NCBI GenBank assembly: GCA_964451095.1
Contig: CAYVGI010000002.1
Location: 1-64,000 of the forward strand
Reading direction: 5' to 3'
From: DAOTTY01 sp964451095
GTDB taxonomy: Bacteria > Chloroflexota > Anaerolineae > Aggregatilineales > Phototrophicaceae
Length of the DNA stretch: 64,000 nt
Shown here: in pieces, positions 16,692-24,569 of the stretch
Numbering within the stretch: the first letter of the stretch is position 1
How the letters are laid out: each line of letters begins with the position of its first letter
The notes under the pieces: generated by a model
What the model was told of the DNA's origin: nothing
The model's database searches: none
The model's input: only the letters and a program-made list of their open reading frames with translations
Position numbers and translations under genes: made by a program

Positions 16692-18587
16692 CTATTCGTC
16701 GTCCGCAGACAGGTTAAGTGAGATCGTCGCCCGGCTGACGCCCACACCGTCCTCTGCGTTGGAACCGCTGATGGTGGCGCTAGAGACGAGGTTGAGCACG
16801 CTGCGGATGACGGCAGCCTCACGCTCTGCCAGGTCACTGAACGGGTCGGAAAGCGTCCACACATCAGCAAAGGGCAGCAGTGCCTCGCTGTTGACCAGCA
16901 TCAGGATGCCTGCCTCGTCTACCAGGTAGCTTTCCTCCGCCTCCTGGAATGCGACCGTGTCGCGCAGCCCGCCGTCGCCGCGCAGGGCGGTTTCTACCAT
17001 CGTGCGGGAGCCAATGACGAACACGTCCTCGTTCGCCGCCAGCAGGATTTCAATCGGGAAGGCGAAGCTGAAGCCGCTCTCGTCAATAATCGTGTAGACG
17101 ACCACATCGGTGTCGGCAATGGTTTCGTCGCTGCGGCTCACATCGAACTCGCTGAACTCTAGGTCGCTCTCGAACTCCTCCAGCAGGTCATCAATTGCGC
17201 GGGCGATGCCTGTGACGGTATCTGCCGCGCTTTCGGGGTTGGTAGTGGCGTCGAACAGCAGGATAAAGTCTAGCGGGATTGCCGTCAGGTCGAAGAACTC
17301 ATTCACCTGGCTCACTTCGTCCGTCAACCCAATGGCAACAGCGTAGTCGCCGTCCATCCAGCTCAGAATATCGTCTTCGAGGTCTAGCCCGGTGTAGCGC
17401 CGCAGGAAGAAGCCGACCGCGAACAGCACACCATCAATATCAGACTCGCTGAATGTGCCCTCCGGCGGGTTTTCCATGTCCTCAAACAAGCGGGCGTTCA
17501 CACGCAGGTTCTCGATAGATGCGTCGTACAGCCCAGCAAAGTCGCTGCTCATTAGCACCAGGCCCGCACTTGCCGGGATGCGTTCGGCAAATTCCGGGTT
17601 TAAGCGCAGCGGCAGCGCCAATGCGAACCCAGTGTCCTGCAAGCTGGAGTAATCCGCATTTTGCACGATATCCAGCGTTAGCGTGCGGTCGTCCAGCAGG
17701 GTTGCGCCCACCGCCAGCCCCTCTACTGTGTCAATCACCTCATCAAACAACGCGAGGTCTTGCGCTGTTGAGAACTCCTGCGATGGGTCTAGCTCATCTA
17801 GCGACAGCACGCCCTCACGGATAAGCTGCTGATAGTCCACGTACATGATGCTGTTGTAGTCGTCTTCCAGCAGCAGGCTCATCGTCTCGGTAAAGGACTC
17901 GTTCTCCAGCAGGGTGGGCCGCGGTCGGTCAATCGCGTCCAGCAGGTCGCTCGGTCTGCCGAACAGCAGCGCCGTCGGCGAGATCAACATGCCAAGCTCC
18001 ACCTCGCGTGCCTGGTAGTAGGTGTAGACCCCCGCTTCGATGCGCAGCGTAATGTCCGGGTCGAGTTCATCGCCCAGGGCAGCGTCCGCAGCATCGGCAG
18101 CACCATCGGCGTCGGTCACTTCCAGCGCCATGATGATGGGGAACTCGCCCTCCTCGATGATGGCGTCGGCATTGTCGAACACGCCCACCTCAAACACAGT
18201 TGCGAAGTCCGTAATGCCAAACGCAGCGCTGTCACCCAACCACGGGCGCATCGTCGTCTCGAAGTCCCCGCCGAAGAACTCCTCTGCGAATTCGTTCAGC
18301 ATATCTCGCGTGGGTGTAAAGTCGTCTTTGCGCCCCTGGTTGCGGGTGCTGGCGGGCACAAAGTCTGGCGTGGGGGGCAGGTTCACCGCACTGTCAAACT
18401 CTGCCAGTACGCTATCAATCGTGTCGATGTAGTCATCGTCGGCGCGAATGGCAAAAAACAGCCCGGTATCTGCTGGGAAGTTCTCTCCCAGCGCGATCAA
18501 GTCATCAATTGGCACATTGGCATTGGTGGTCACCGGCAGTGCCAGCAACAACGCTAGCACGGTCAATAACAAAGCACGCTTTAACAT
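16692..18587 (-). CDS. Secreted DUF3352-domain protein
   Basis: 631 residues. Signal peptide LKRALLLTVLALLLALPVTTNA, then the DUF3352 pattern: an opening LGENFPADTGLFFAIRADDDYIDTID, repeated alpha/beta segments with LEVTDADGAADAADAAL, and a late 'FVIGSRTMVETALRGDGGL' block typical of the family, in which such 'ALRG' turns recur. DUF3352 proteins are exported, often abundant in Chloroflexota and cyanobacteria, with no known biochemical role. AGGAAA lies about 8 bases before ATG 18587. A 126-bp gap separates it from the kinase gene upstream; GNAT follows downstream. Confidence 0.85.
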   Translation of the reverse strand: MLKRALLLTVLALLLALPVTTNANVPIDDLIALGENFPADTGLFFAIRADDDYIDTIDSVLAEFDSAVNLPPTPDFVPASTRNQGRKDDFTPTRDMLNEFAEEFFGGDFETTMRPWLGDSAAFGITDFATVFEVGVFDNADAIIEEGEFPIIMALEVTDADGAADAADAALGDELDPDITLRIEAGVYTYYQAREVELGMLISPTALLFGRPSDLLDAIDRPRPTLLENESFTETMSLLLEDDYNSIMYVDYQQLIREGVLSLDELDPSQEFSTAQDLALFDEVIDTVEGLAVGATLLDDRTLTLDIVQNADYSSLQDTGFALALPLRLNPEFAERIPASAGLVLMSSDFAGLYDASIENLRVNARLFEDMENPPEGTFSESDIDGVLFAVGFFLRRYTGLDLEDDILSWMDGDYAVAIGLTDEVSQVNEFFDLTAIPLDFILLFDATTNPESAADTVTGIARAIDDLLEEFESDLEFSEFDVSRSDETIADTDVVVYTIIDESGFSFAFPIEILLAANEDVFVIGSRTMVETALRGDGGLRDTVAFQEAEESYLVDEAGILMLVNSEALLPFADVWTLSDPFSDLAEREAAVIRSVLNLVSSATISGSNAEDGVGVSRATISLNLSADDE

Positions 18588-18713
18588 GTTGTGTTTCCTG
18601 CGGAATTCAGGTGGTTATCGTCTGTGCCCAGTATAGGGCAAAAACATGGGTGCTAGATAATATTTTAGCGAAACTCCTACATACGCGCGGTGCCTGTAAC
18701 GGTTTTGCAACCG

Positions 18714-19691
18714 CTACACCACCAGTTCGTCGTAAAGCCGCTCCTGGCTCAGTTCGGGGAACACCGTCTCTCGTGTGGTGAGCGTGAGCGCGGCAGCAGT
18801 TGCGCCCAGGCGCATTGCTTCGTCCACCGCCACCTCGTTTAGCAAGCCGAAGATGACCGCCGCGCTGAACGCATCGCCTGCCCCGGTTACGTCGACCACT
18901 TCCACCTGTGCCGCCCGGATGAAGCCGCTGCCGCCGCTGTGCGCGTAGGCCAGCCCCTGCCCACCCAGCGTGACCACGCCAATTTCTGCGCCTGCCCGCA
19001 CGAACTCGCGGGCGGCGTGGGTGGCGGCGGTGCGGTCTTCGGTGCCGCTGGGGGGCACGGTGGTGTTGCCCAGCGCCTGTGTCTCTGCCGCGTTGGGCAC
19101 AACGAGATACACATGCGGCAGGTATGGGCGCAGCTTCGCCGCAAACACAGGTGTGGTTGGGTCTACGCACACGCGCAGCTTGTACTGGGTGGTCAGTTCG
19201 AACAGGGTTTCCAGCGCCTCCTCACTGAGGGTGCTATCTACCACGACCATCGCTGCTGTAGAGAACAGCATTTCGTGCTGTTGCAGGTAGTCGCTGTCGA
19301 TTTGCGCGGTGATGTCGTAGTCCGTTACCGCCGCGTGAAGCTGCCCGTCCTCACGCATGAGCGTAACGTAGCTGACGGTACGGGCACCTGCCACATGGCG
19401 CACAAAACTGCAATTGACGCCCGCCGCCGCCGATACGTGTACCACACGCTCGCCCTCGTCGTCGTCACCGACGGCGGTTAGCAGCACCGTGGGCACTTCC
19501 AGCCGGGCGAGGTTTTCCGCAATGTTGCGGGCGACGCCGCCCACGCTGTTGCGCACCTGCCCCGGGTTAGACGCCTCCTCAATGAGGAGTGGTGCCAGCA
19601 CCCGCGCTTTGATGTCAATGCCAGCACAGCCGACCACCAACACAAACCCGCCGTCAAATGCGAAGTCGGCAAGGGGGTCATTCTCATCCAT
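18714..19691 (-). CDS. PfkB-family kinase, pseudouridine kinase (PsuK)-like
   Basis: 325 residues with the ribokinase fold. The N-terminus VVGCAGIDIKAR, then SNPGQVRNSVGGVARNIAENLARL, is the characteristic opening of PsuK/YeiC-like kinases, and the PfkB signature DVTGAGDAFSAAVIFG supplies the catalytic Asp and anion hole. PsuK phosphorylates pseudouridine to the 5'-phosphate, normally followed by cleavage by PsuG. No psuG is visible here, so another nucleoside or sugar substrate is possible. The start codon overlaps the end of the upstream isoaspartate methyltransferase gene by 8 bp, so the two are co-transcribed; AGGAAA precedes ATG 19691. Confidence 0.85.
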   Translation of the reverse strand: MDENDPLADFAFDGGFVLVVGCAGIDIKARVLAPLLIEEASNPGQVRNSVGGVARNIAENLARLEVPTVLLTAVGDDDEGERVVHVSAAAGVNCSFVRHVAGARTVSYVTLMREDGQLHAAVTDYDITAQIDSDYLQQHEMLFSTAAMVVVDSTLSEEALETLFELTTQYKLRVCVDPTTPVFAAKLRPYLPHVYLVVPNAAETQALGNTTVPPSGTEDRTAATHAAREFVRAGAEIGVVTLGGQGLAYAHSGGSGFIRAAQVEVVDVTGAGDAFSAAVIFGLLNEVAVDEAMRLGATAAALTLTTRETVFPELSQERLYDELVV

Positions 19692-20871
19692 CGGTGTTTC
19701 CTGTCTCTACTGGCGCTAGCCAGGCATGCAAAGTGTGGTCGGTTCGGGTGAACTGTCGCCCGCGTTGTGGCGGCTGCGAGACTTGTGCTTGCTGGGGCAG
19801 CAGGCGAACCCGCAGCCGATCGACCCGCAGTTCGCCGCTTGCCACCCAGCCTCGGTAGCTGGCATCCACCGCCAGGAACGCATCGACCCCGGCAAAGCAG
19901 TGGATTTCTCCGAGTTCGTCTGCACAGACGAACGCAGCGGTGCTCGTCCGCACCAGCCCAAAGCCGCGCCCACGCAGCCCATACACTATTTTATCACCTT
20001 CCACGGCGTAGGTCACAAACTCGTAGTCTTCTGGCACGTTGAGCATGATGTACGGTGCCAGCCCGTCCCAGTAGTCGCGATTGCCCAGCGCCGCACCCAG
20101 GTGGCAGTTTTCCGGGTCAGACTGCAGCAGCATGTGCAGGCGGGCGCTGTCTAACGTGGCGGCGTTGTTGGAATACAGCCGCAGTGCGGAGCCACCACCC
20201 AGGTATAGGTGCTGCACGGGCGGCGCAGCAATCCCCCGGATGGGCACATAGGCGCAGGTCACGTTGTTGTCGCTGGCGAGCACATCGCCCGGCGTTACCG
20301 TCAGTGCGGCGCATACCTGCACGCCGTCCAGGTACAGCGGCGCGACGATGCGACCGCCAGGGCGCAACTGCCGCAGCCACGCAGGTGGGATGTCCCACAG
20401 TGCAACCGTGGAGATAATCCGGTCATAGGAGGCACGCTGGGCATAGCCAGCAGCACCATCAGAATTCACGACGTTAATGTGACCGGATGTTGCCCGCTGC
20501 ATGTTGTCTAGCGCGTGTTCATACACCATGCGGTCGATTTCCACGCTGGTCACACGCCCATCATCGCCGACGAGGTGCTGCACCAGCGCGGCGTTGTAGC
20601 CTGTGCCCGTGCCGATTTCCAGCACATTATGCCCCGGTTGCAGCCCTGCCAGCGCCAGCATCTTCGCCATTTGGCTGGGCTGGTCGCTGCCGCCGATGAA
20701 ACCGCCCCGGTCGTCGGTGAGGGTGTAAACGGCATTGTCGGCGTAGACGGTCTCTAACGGAACATCCGGCAGGAACAGGTGGCGCGGCACGGCAGCAAAT
20801 GCGCCCGTCACACGGTCATCGGTAAGCACGGCTTGCTCTCGAAGCAGGTCTACGAGGTGGTCTGCGTTCAA
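19684..20871 (-). CDS. Protein-L-isoaspartate O-methyltransferase-like protein with long C-terminal extension
   Basis: 395 residues. Residues 1-200 have the Pcm pattern: VPRHLFLPD, ADNAVYTLTDD with GGSDQPSQMAKMLALAG (the substrate loop), VLEIGTGTGYNAALVQHLVG (motif I), VTSVEID, and YDRIISTVALWDIPPAWLRQLRPGGRIVAPL. Pcm methylates damaged aspartyl residues to start repair. The extra 190 residues resemble the C-terminal part of actinobacterial Pcm-like proteins that act on other substrates such as peptide precursors, so repair function is likely but not certain. The start is TTG 20871 with GGAG about 10 bases upstream; the next ATG would cut into the fold. First gene of the pcm-kinase transcript. 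Confidence 0.82.
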   Translation of the reverse strand: MNADHLVDLLREQAVLTDDRVTGAFAAVPRHLFLPDVPLETVYADNAVYTLTDDRGGFIGGSDQPSQMAKMLALAGLQPGHNVLEIGTGTGYNAALVQHLVGDDGRVTSVEIDRMVYEHALDNMQRATSGHINVVNSDGAAGYAQRASYDRIISTVALWDIPPAWLRQLRPGGRIVAPLYLDGVQVCAALTVTPGDVLASDNNVTCAYVPIRGIAAPPVQHLYLGGGSALRLYSNNAATLDSARLHMLLQSDPENCHLGAALGNRDYWDGLAPYIMLNVPEDYEFVTYAVEGDKIVYGLRGRGFGLVRTSTAAFVCADELGEIHCFAGVDAFLAVDASYRGWVASGELRVDRLRVRLLPQQAQVSQPPQRGRQFTRTDHTLHAWLAPVETGNTDG

Positions 20872-21080
20872 ACGAAGGACGCTCCTTGGTTATGGGCAAT
20901 GGTTGGGTGGTGGGTATCGCGTCTTGTCGGGTTCAACACGGTCACGATGTAGGAGCGGTGTACGGTGCCAAGCAATTAGGGGTTACCGTAATGAGACGCG
21001 ACACACGGTTACATGACAATCTTTTTGCCCTCATCCCCCAACCCCTGGCAGGGGACATAGAGACAGGGAAAGACGTCACC
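20872..21080. other. Intergenic spacer with C-rich repeat fragment
   Basis: No gene seen. It includes CCTCATCCCCCAACCC at about 21031, the same phrase as at about 558, which appears to be the outer part of the element that follows. Confidence 0.4.
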
Positions 21081-21246
21081 AAATTCAGTAGATCACGAAA
21101 ATGCTTAACCCCCATCCCTAACCCTTCCCCTGCAAACGGCGGAAGGGAACATCCTAGGTACAGAAAGGGTTTTTATGGTCCTCTCTCTGCGTGCGGCTGA
21201 GGAGGTTGGGGGTGAGGTTTCGTAAAATCGTGAACCACTGAAATTA
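21081..21246. mobile_element. MITE-like element with imperfect terminal inverted repeats
   Basis: The left end AATTCAGTAGATCACGAAAA (about 21082-21101) matches the reverse complement of the right end (AATTTCAGTGGTTCACGA, about 21228-21245) with a few mismatches. Both arms then continue into C-rich/G-rich tracts (about 21110-21130 versus 21203-21217). An inner hairpin (CCCTTCC/GGAAGGG) lies near 21122-21148. There is no open frame and no transposase in the window, so it would depend on one elsewhere. It sits just beyond the ubiquitin-type operon. Confidence 0.5.
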
Positions 21247-21282
21247 CCCTAACCGCACATCGGCGTGCACACTACTATGCGT

Positions 21283-21588
21283 CTATGCGGTGTACCACGC
21301 CCGGCGCTTGCGCAGCGACACACCGCCGTCGTCTTCGTCGCGGCGGCGGGCAGTGCGAACACGTCCGCCCGCATCAATGTGCACCTGACCCGCCTTTTGC
21401 AGCCGTGCGAACTCCTCTGGCGTGATGACCGGGGCAGGCTCGCCGCCCAGCCGTTGCAGGCGCTCGTCCATGTCGTTTTCCGGCGCGGCGTTGTCTGCTG
21501 GGGGTGTCTGCGGTGGGTTGTTCGCGTCTACATTTTCGGTATTTTCGGTTTCGGAAACCGGTGGGTTGTTGTTCTGTTCGTCAGTCAC
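21283..21588 (-). CDS. Small disordered protein downstream of the E1-like gene
   Basis: 101 residues: an Asn/Pro/Glu-rich, presumably disordered first 40 residues, then DERLQRLGGEPAPVITPEEFARLQKAGQVHIDAGGRVRTARRRDEDD and a basic tail ending WYTA. I do not recognise it. It is 147 bp downstream of the E1-like gene on the same strand, so it may be the last gene of the conjugation operon or have its own promoter. It lacks a beta-grasp pattern and a C-terminal Gly-Gly, so it is not an obvious ubiquitin-like modifier, although its disorder makes a substrate or regulator role conceivable. The coding frame looks genuine. Confidence 0.6.
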   Translation of the reverse strand: MTDEQNNNPPVSETENTENVDANNPPQTPPADNAAPENDMDERLQRLGGEPAPVITPEEFARLQKAGQVHIDAGGRVRTARRRDEDDGGVSLRKRRAWYTA

Positions 21589-21735
21589 AGGTGCTATCCC
21601 TCTGCCTAGCTTACGATCTTACTTGTTCAGCTTATCCACACTTGCTTGTACACAAGCATCATTCAGTATACGCCCAAACGGGCGGGCAGTTGTGTTGCTC
21701 ACCCTCCTGGTGGGCGTTTCTCTCATGTCGCGTTG

Positions 21736-22686
21736 TTAATCTGCACTGCTGTCGGCGTCAATCTCCACATCCATGCCTGTTGCGCCCATCAGGTCATCCA
21801 ATGAGAGCGCGTCGTCCTCGCCTGCTTCATCGGCAAGCCGACGACGGCGCATGGCATCGCCACACACCAGGCAGTCCGGGTCACGCTTGATGGTCGTCCA
21901 CACAGCGGAATAGGGCTGCGTCATCACCCCTTCGATGATCTCCAGGTGGCGGTTTGCCATAATCACGGTGTTGCCCGGCATCTGCTCATGGATGGCGGTG
22001 CCGCGCAGCAGGTCGTTCAGCACAAAATCTGCCTGGGCGCTGGCGACGCGCACCACATGCAGCCACAGCCCCGGCTCCGCGTCCAGCGTGCCCGTCTCGC
22101 CTATCATACCATAATCAAGCTCGTCGCCGTCTGCGAGTACCGCCATCGCCAACCCTTCGCGCAGTTCTGCCGCCCAGCACGCATAACAGGGCTTGCTGGG
22201 CGCGTCCGGTTCGTGCGTGTTCGGGTAGATGATGACCACATCGCCGCCCTCGCCGCGCTCATACACCCCGGCGTACACCGCCGTGAGGTTACGCTGCAAG
22301 CACGCCTCGTTGAGCACATACTTCACCTGCTCCTGGTCAACGCCCACAACCAGCAGGTCAATCTCGTCCAGCACATCCATGTGATCTTCGATCAGCCCGG
22401 CGCGGGTTTCCACGGTTGCGTTCGGGTTGCGGGCGTGGATCAGCTCGGCAACCGCGTCAACTTTGTGCTGCCCAATGTGCGAGCGGTCTGCGATGTGGCG
22501 CACAACGTTGGCGGCGTCTATCGTGTCGTTATCTACCAGCGTAAAGTTCCCAACGCCCGTCATGGCAAGGCTTTGTGCGACAAACCCACCGCCCGACCCC
22601 AACCCGACGATCCCCACGCGGGCACTGCCCAGCCGGGAGAGGTTATCGGTACCCAGCAGCCGCTCTACGCGATCCCACTTGCTCAT
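21736..22686 (-). CDS. E1-like ubiquitin-activating (ThiF/MoeB superfamily) enzyme
   Basis: 316 residues. The Rossmann nucleotide loop VGIVGLGSGGGFVAQSLA starts near residue 24, followed by VDNDTID (Asp that holds the adenylate), NVVRH and KVDAVAELIHARNP, the standard E1/MoeB order; VGVDQEQ lies where family members have the N-terminal crossover region. Two Cys pairs, PCYAC (167-170) and CLVC (272-275), form the structural zinc knuckle. E1s adenylate a ubiquitin-like C-terminus and pass it to a cysteine. The ATG overlaps the stop codon of the JAB gene (ATGA at 22683-22686), so translation is coupled. A Ser/Asp-rich acidic tail ends the protein. The catalytic cysteine is not assignable by eye. 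Confidence 0.88.
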   Translation of the reverse strand: MSKWDRVERLLGTDNLSRLGSARVGIVGLGSGGGFVAQSLAMTGVGNFTLVDNDTIDAANVVRHIADRSHIGQHKVDAVAELIHARNPNATVETRAGLIEDHMDVLDEIDLLVVGVDQEQVKYVLNEACLQRNLTAVYAGVYERGEGGDVVIIYPNTHEPDAPSKPCYACWAAELREGLAMAVLADGDELDYGMIGETGTLDAEPGLWLHVVRVASAQADFVLNDLLRGTAIHEQMPGNTVIMANRHLEIIEGVMTQPYSAVWTTIKRDPDCLVCGDAMRRRRLADEAGEDDALSLDDLMGATGMDVEIDADSSAD

Positions 22687-23882
22687 GTGTTGTCGTCCTC
22701 AGCGGTGGTTGTATCGGTGTCCGTGTCCTCGGCGGGCGGCGCGGTGATGGGTTCGGCGTCATCTGCCGCCGCTTCTGGCTCGCCAGTGGGCACTTCTGCG
22801 GTGGGTTGTTCTTCTAGCTCACCGTCGGGCGTGGTCGGCAGGTCGGCGTCCTTCCAGCCGAGCGCCGCCTCTGCCACGTAGACCGCTTCCAGCAGCGTTT
22901 TGTCTGCACCCCATTCGAAGTCTTCCACATCCACCAGTTCCGCATACGTCCAGATGCGCTCCATCAGGTCGTACAGGTCTTCGTCTGCCCCGATGCTGTT
23001 AAACGGCAGTGTGTAAACGTCTGGCGGGGTGTGGGGGTAGTCGTGCTGGGTGGCGAGCAGCAAAAAGTGCGACGCGCCCGGACGCGCCGTAAGGAAGCAC
23101 ACTTCCAGCGGCAGCTTTTCGTCCGTGTCCCACAGCAAAATCTCCACCAGCATCCCGTCGCCTTCCAGCAGTTGGATTTCCTGGTTGGCGCGTGCCTCGC
23201 TGGTGAGGTGCCACGGGTAGTCCATCAGGCGTGGGAAGGTGCGGTCTTCCAGGATGCGCGGGGCGATGGGCGCAAATTGCAGCATGTTGCGGGCAATATA
23301 CCAGAAGTCGATGCGCGTCATCAGTCCATTAGGCTGCTCCACGCGCAGGAAGTTGTTTTCCATGTCTGCCGGGTCTTCAACCGTCGCTGGGTGGTCTATC
23401 GTGACGATGGGCGCGACCACAAAGCCAATGCGGTTGCCGGGCTGGTGTACCCAGTCCAGCGCGGTCATCAGGTCGCCGCCGCTGGGCTGGATCATGAAGC
23501 CCGGCTGTTTGTGCCAGTCGCCAACGGGGTACAGCGGCGCGTCCCAGCGGGCGGCGTGGGCGTTGCCATAGCTGGCAGCACGCTTACGCCGCGTGATCTC
23601 CCAGTTCTCGCGCAGCCAGTGCAAGATGTCATCCTGCCAGGCACCGCCCTGCTGGAACGTGTGTGCCTCGCGCACGGCACCTTCGCCAGGGGCAATGGTG
23701 TCTATCACATACACAGCAGCGCCGCTGGTGGCGTCGTCAATCACCATGCCGATCATCGCTTCGCCCGTTTCGTCGTCGGTGTATTGCAGGGCAGCGTGTG
23801 CCATTTTGTCCACCACGCGCTGCGCTAAATACAGCTTGGGGATGTCTGGCGGGTTAATCATGTTGTTCAACCGATTGAGCAC
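22683..23882 (-). CDS. JAB/MPN-like (deubiquitinase-type) domain fused to RWD/E2-like domain
   Basis: 399 residues from GTG 23882, which lies 7 bases after a perfect AGGAGG. Residues 15-165 follow the JAB fold: catalytic-type Glu41 in TGEAMIGMV and the block GDWHKQPGFMIQPSGGD. Compared with the JAMM pattern H-x-H-x7-S-x2-D, His124, Ser134 and Asp137 are present but the second His is Gln126 (codon CAG). Residues 215-295 (YPWHLTSEARANQEIQLL, then LPLEVCFLTA and DYPHTPPDVYTLPF) match the RWD/UEV branch of the E2 fold, with the YP-x-x-P motif and no E2 catalytic position. The last 60 residues are acidic Pro/Thr/Glu linker. It sits between the E2- and E1-like genes. The role is presumably removal or maturation of a conjugated modifier, or a binding scaffold if inactive. 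Confidence 0.8.
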   Translation of the reverse strand: MLNRLNNMINPPDIPKLYLAQRVVDKMAHAALQYTDDETGEAMIGMVIDDATSGAAVYVIDTIAPGEGAVREAHTFQQGGAWQDDILHWLRENWEITRRKRAASYGNAHAARWDAPLYPVGDWHKQPGFMIQPSGGDLMTALDWVHQPGNRIGFVVAPIVTIDHPATVEDPADMENNFLRVEQPNGLMTRIDFWYIARNMLQFAPIAPRILEDRTFPRLMDYPWHLTSEARANQEIQLLEGDGMLVEILLWDTDEKLPLEVCFLTARPGASHFLLLATQHDYPHTPPDVYTLPFNSIGADEDLYDLMERIWTYAELVDVEDFEWGADKTLLEAVYVAEAALGWKDADLPTTPDGELEEQPTAEVPTGEPEAAADDAEPITAPPAEDTDTDTTTAEDDNT

Positions 23883-23938
23883 AAAAAAACCTCCTGAATA
23901 TATTCATCGTCCCTCCTCGGTGGCATTGGTGGCAGTCC

Positions 23939-24397
23939 CTAGCGGCGGCGTCCGTCCTGCGTGATGCGCTCCTCAATGCCGGGCCAGTCCCCGGTGTGGC
24001 GCCAGGTGTAGTACGCATACAGCCACTGGACTGCCCACCCAGTTACTGTTACGGCGGTAGAGCGGCTGGGGTTCCAACCGTAATTGGTGCCGTCCTTGGG
24101 GTTGAACAGGCAAAGCTGCCCGTCTTCGTATTGGTGCTTCTCGCTGTAGATGCGCGGGCGCAGCACGTATGCCTCCGCCGGGCGGTTCGGGTAATCCTTC
24201 GGGTAGACGACCTTGAGGGTGTGAACCTGATTGCTGAGCGTGGACAAGTTCAGTTCCACATCGCCCGTCCAGTTCAGCAGCCCCACATTCGGCACGTTCA
24301 GCTTGAAGGTGTTGCCGAAGGCGGCACGCATCGCTTCAACTTCCAGGCGCAGGCGCGGCGAAACATTGCTGCGGGTTCCCCACCATGCATCTGCCAT
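23939..24397 (-). CDS. E2-like ubiquitin-conjugating enzyme
   Basis: 152 residues, the size of one UBC domain. After a first helix (SPRLRLEVEAMRAAFG) come the antiparallel strands, then HTLKVVYPKDYPNRPAEAYVL (the E2 YP-x-x-P turn), followed by KHQYEDGQLCLFNPKDG with the predicted catalytic Cys96 and an upstream His88 in the place of the E2 HPN motif, and finally WNPSRSTAVTVTGWAVQWLYAYYTWRHTGDWPG, the W-P-type C-terminal signature of prokaryotic E2 relatives. E2s take the activated modifier from E1 and give it to a target. GAGGAG lies 9 bases before ATG 24397. First gene of the operon; the JAB gene starts 56 bp downstream. Confidence 0.82.
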   Translation of the reverse strand: MADAWWGTRSNVSPRLRLEVEAMRAAFGNTFKLNVPNVGLLNWTGDVELNLSTLSNQVHTLKVVYPKDYPNRPAEAYVLRPRIYSEKHQYEDGQLCLFNPKDGTNYGWNPSRSTAVTVTGWAVQWLYAYYTWRHTGDWPGIEERITQDGRRR

Positions 24398-24439
24398 GGC
24401 AGCGTTCTCCTCATAAACTCCAGTTTGCTCCGTGTGCCT

Positions 24440-24445
24440 ATTGTA
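24440..24445 (-). promoter_or_regulatory. -10 candidate for the E2-JAB-E1 operon
   Basis: Minus-strand TACAAT at 24445-24440, about 45 bases before the E2 start codon. No good -35 was found. On the same divergent region an inverted repeat ATGGT/ACCAT (24506-24522) could be an operator. Confidence 0.3.
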
Positions 24446-24569
24446 CCATTCTTAGGCGCTGCCGCAGGGGGCACCCAGATTTAACGCGCAATTGTCTTCG
24501 TCACAATGGTCACTTAAACCATCGTCGGGTAAGCTGTGGCGCTGTTGACCACATTGGGAAAGACCACAC

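Noticed and set aside
21283..21588. Ubiquitin-like modifier for the E1/E2 operon
   Set aside because: No beta-grasp strand pattern and no C-terminal Gly-Gly; mostly disordered.
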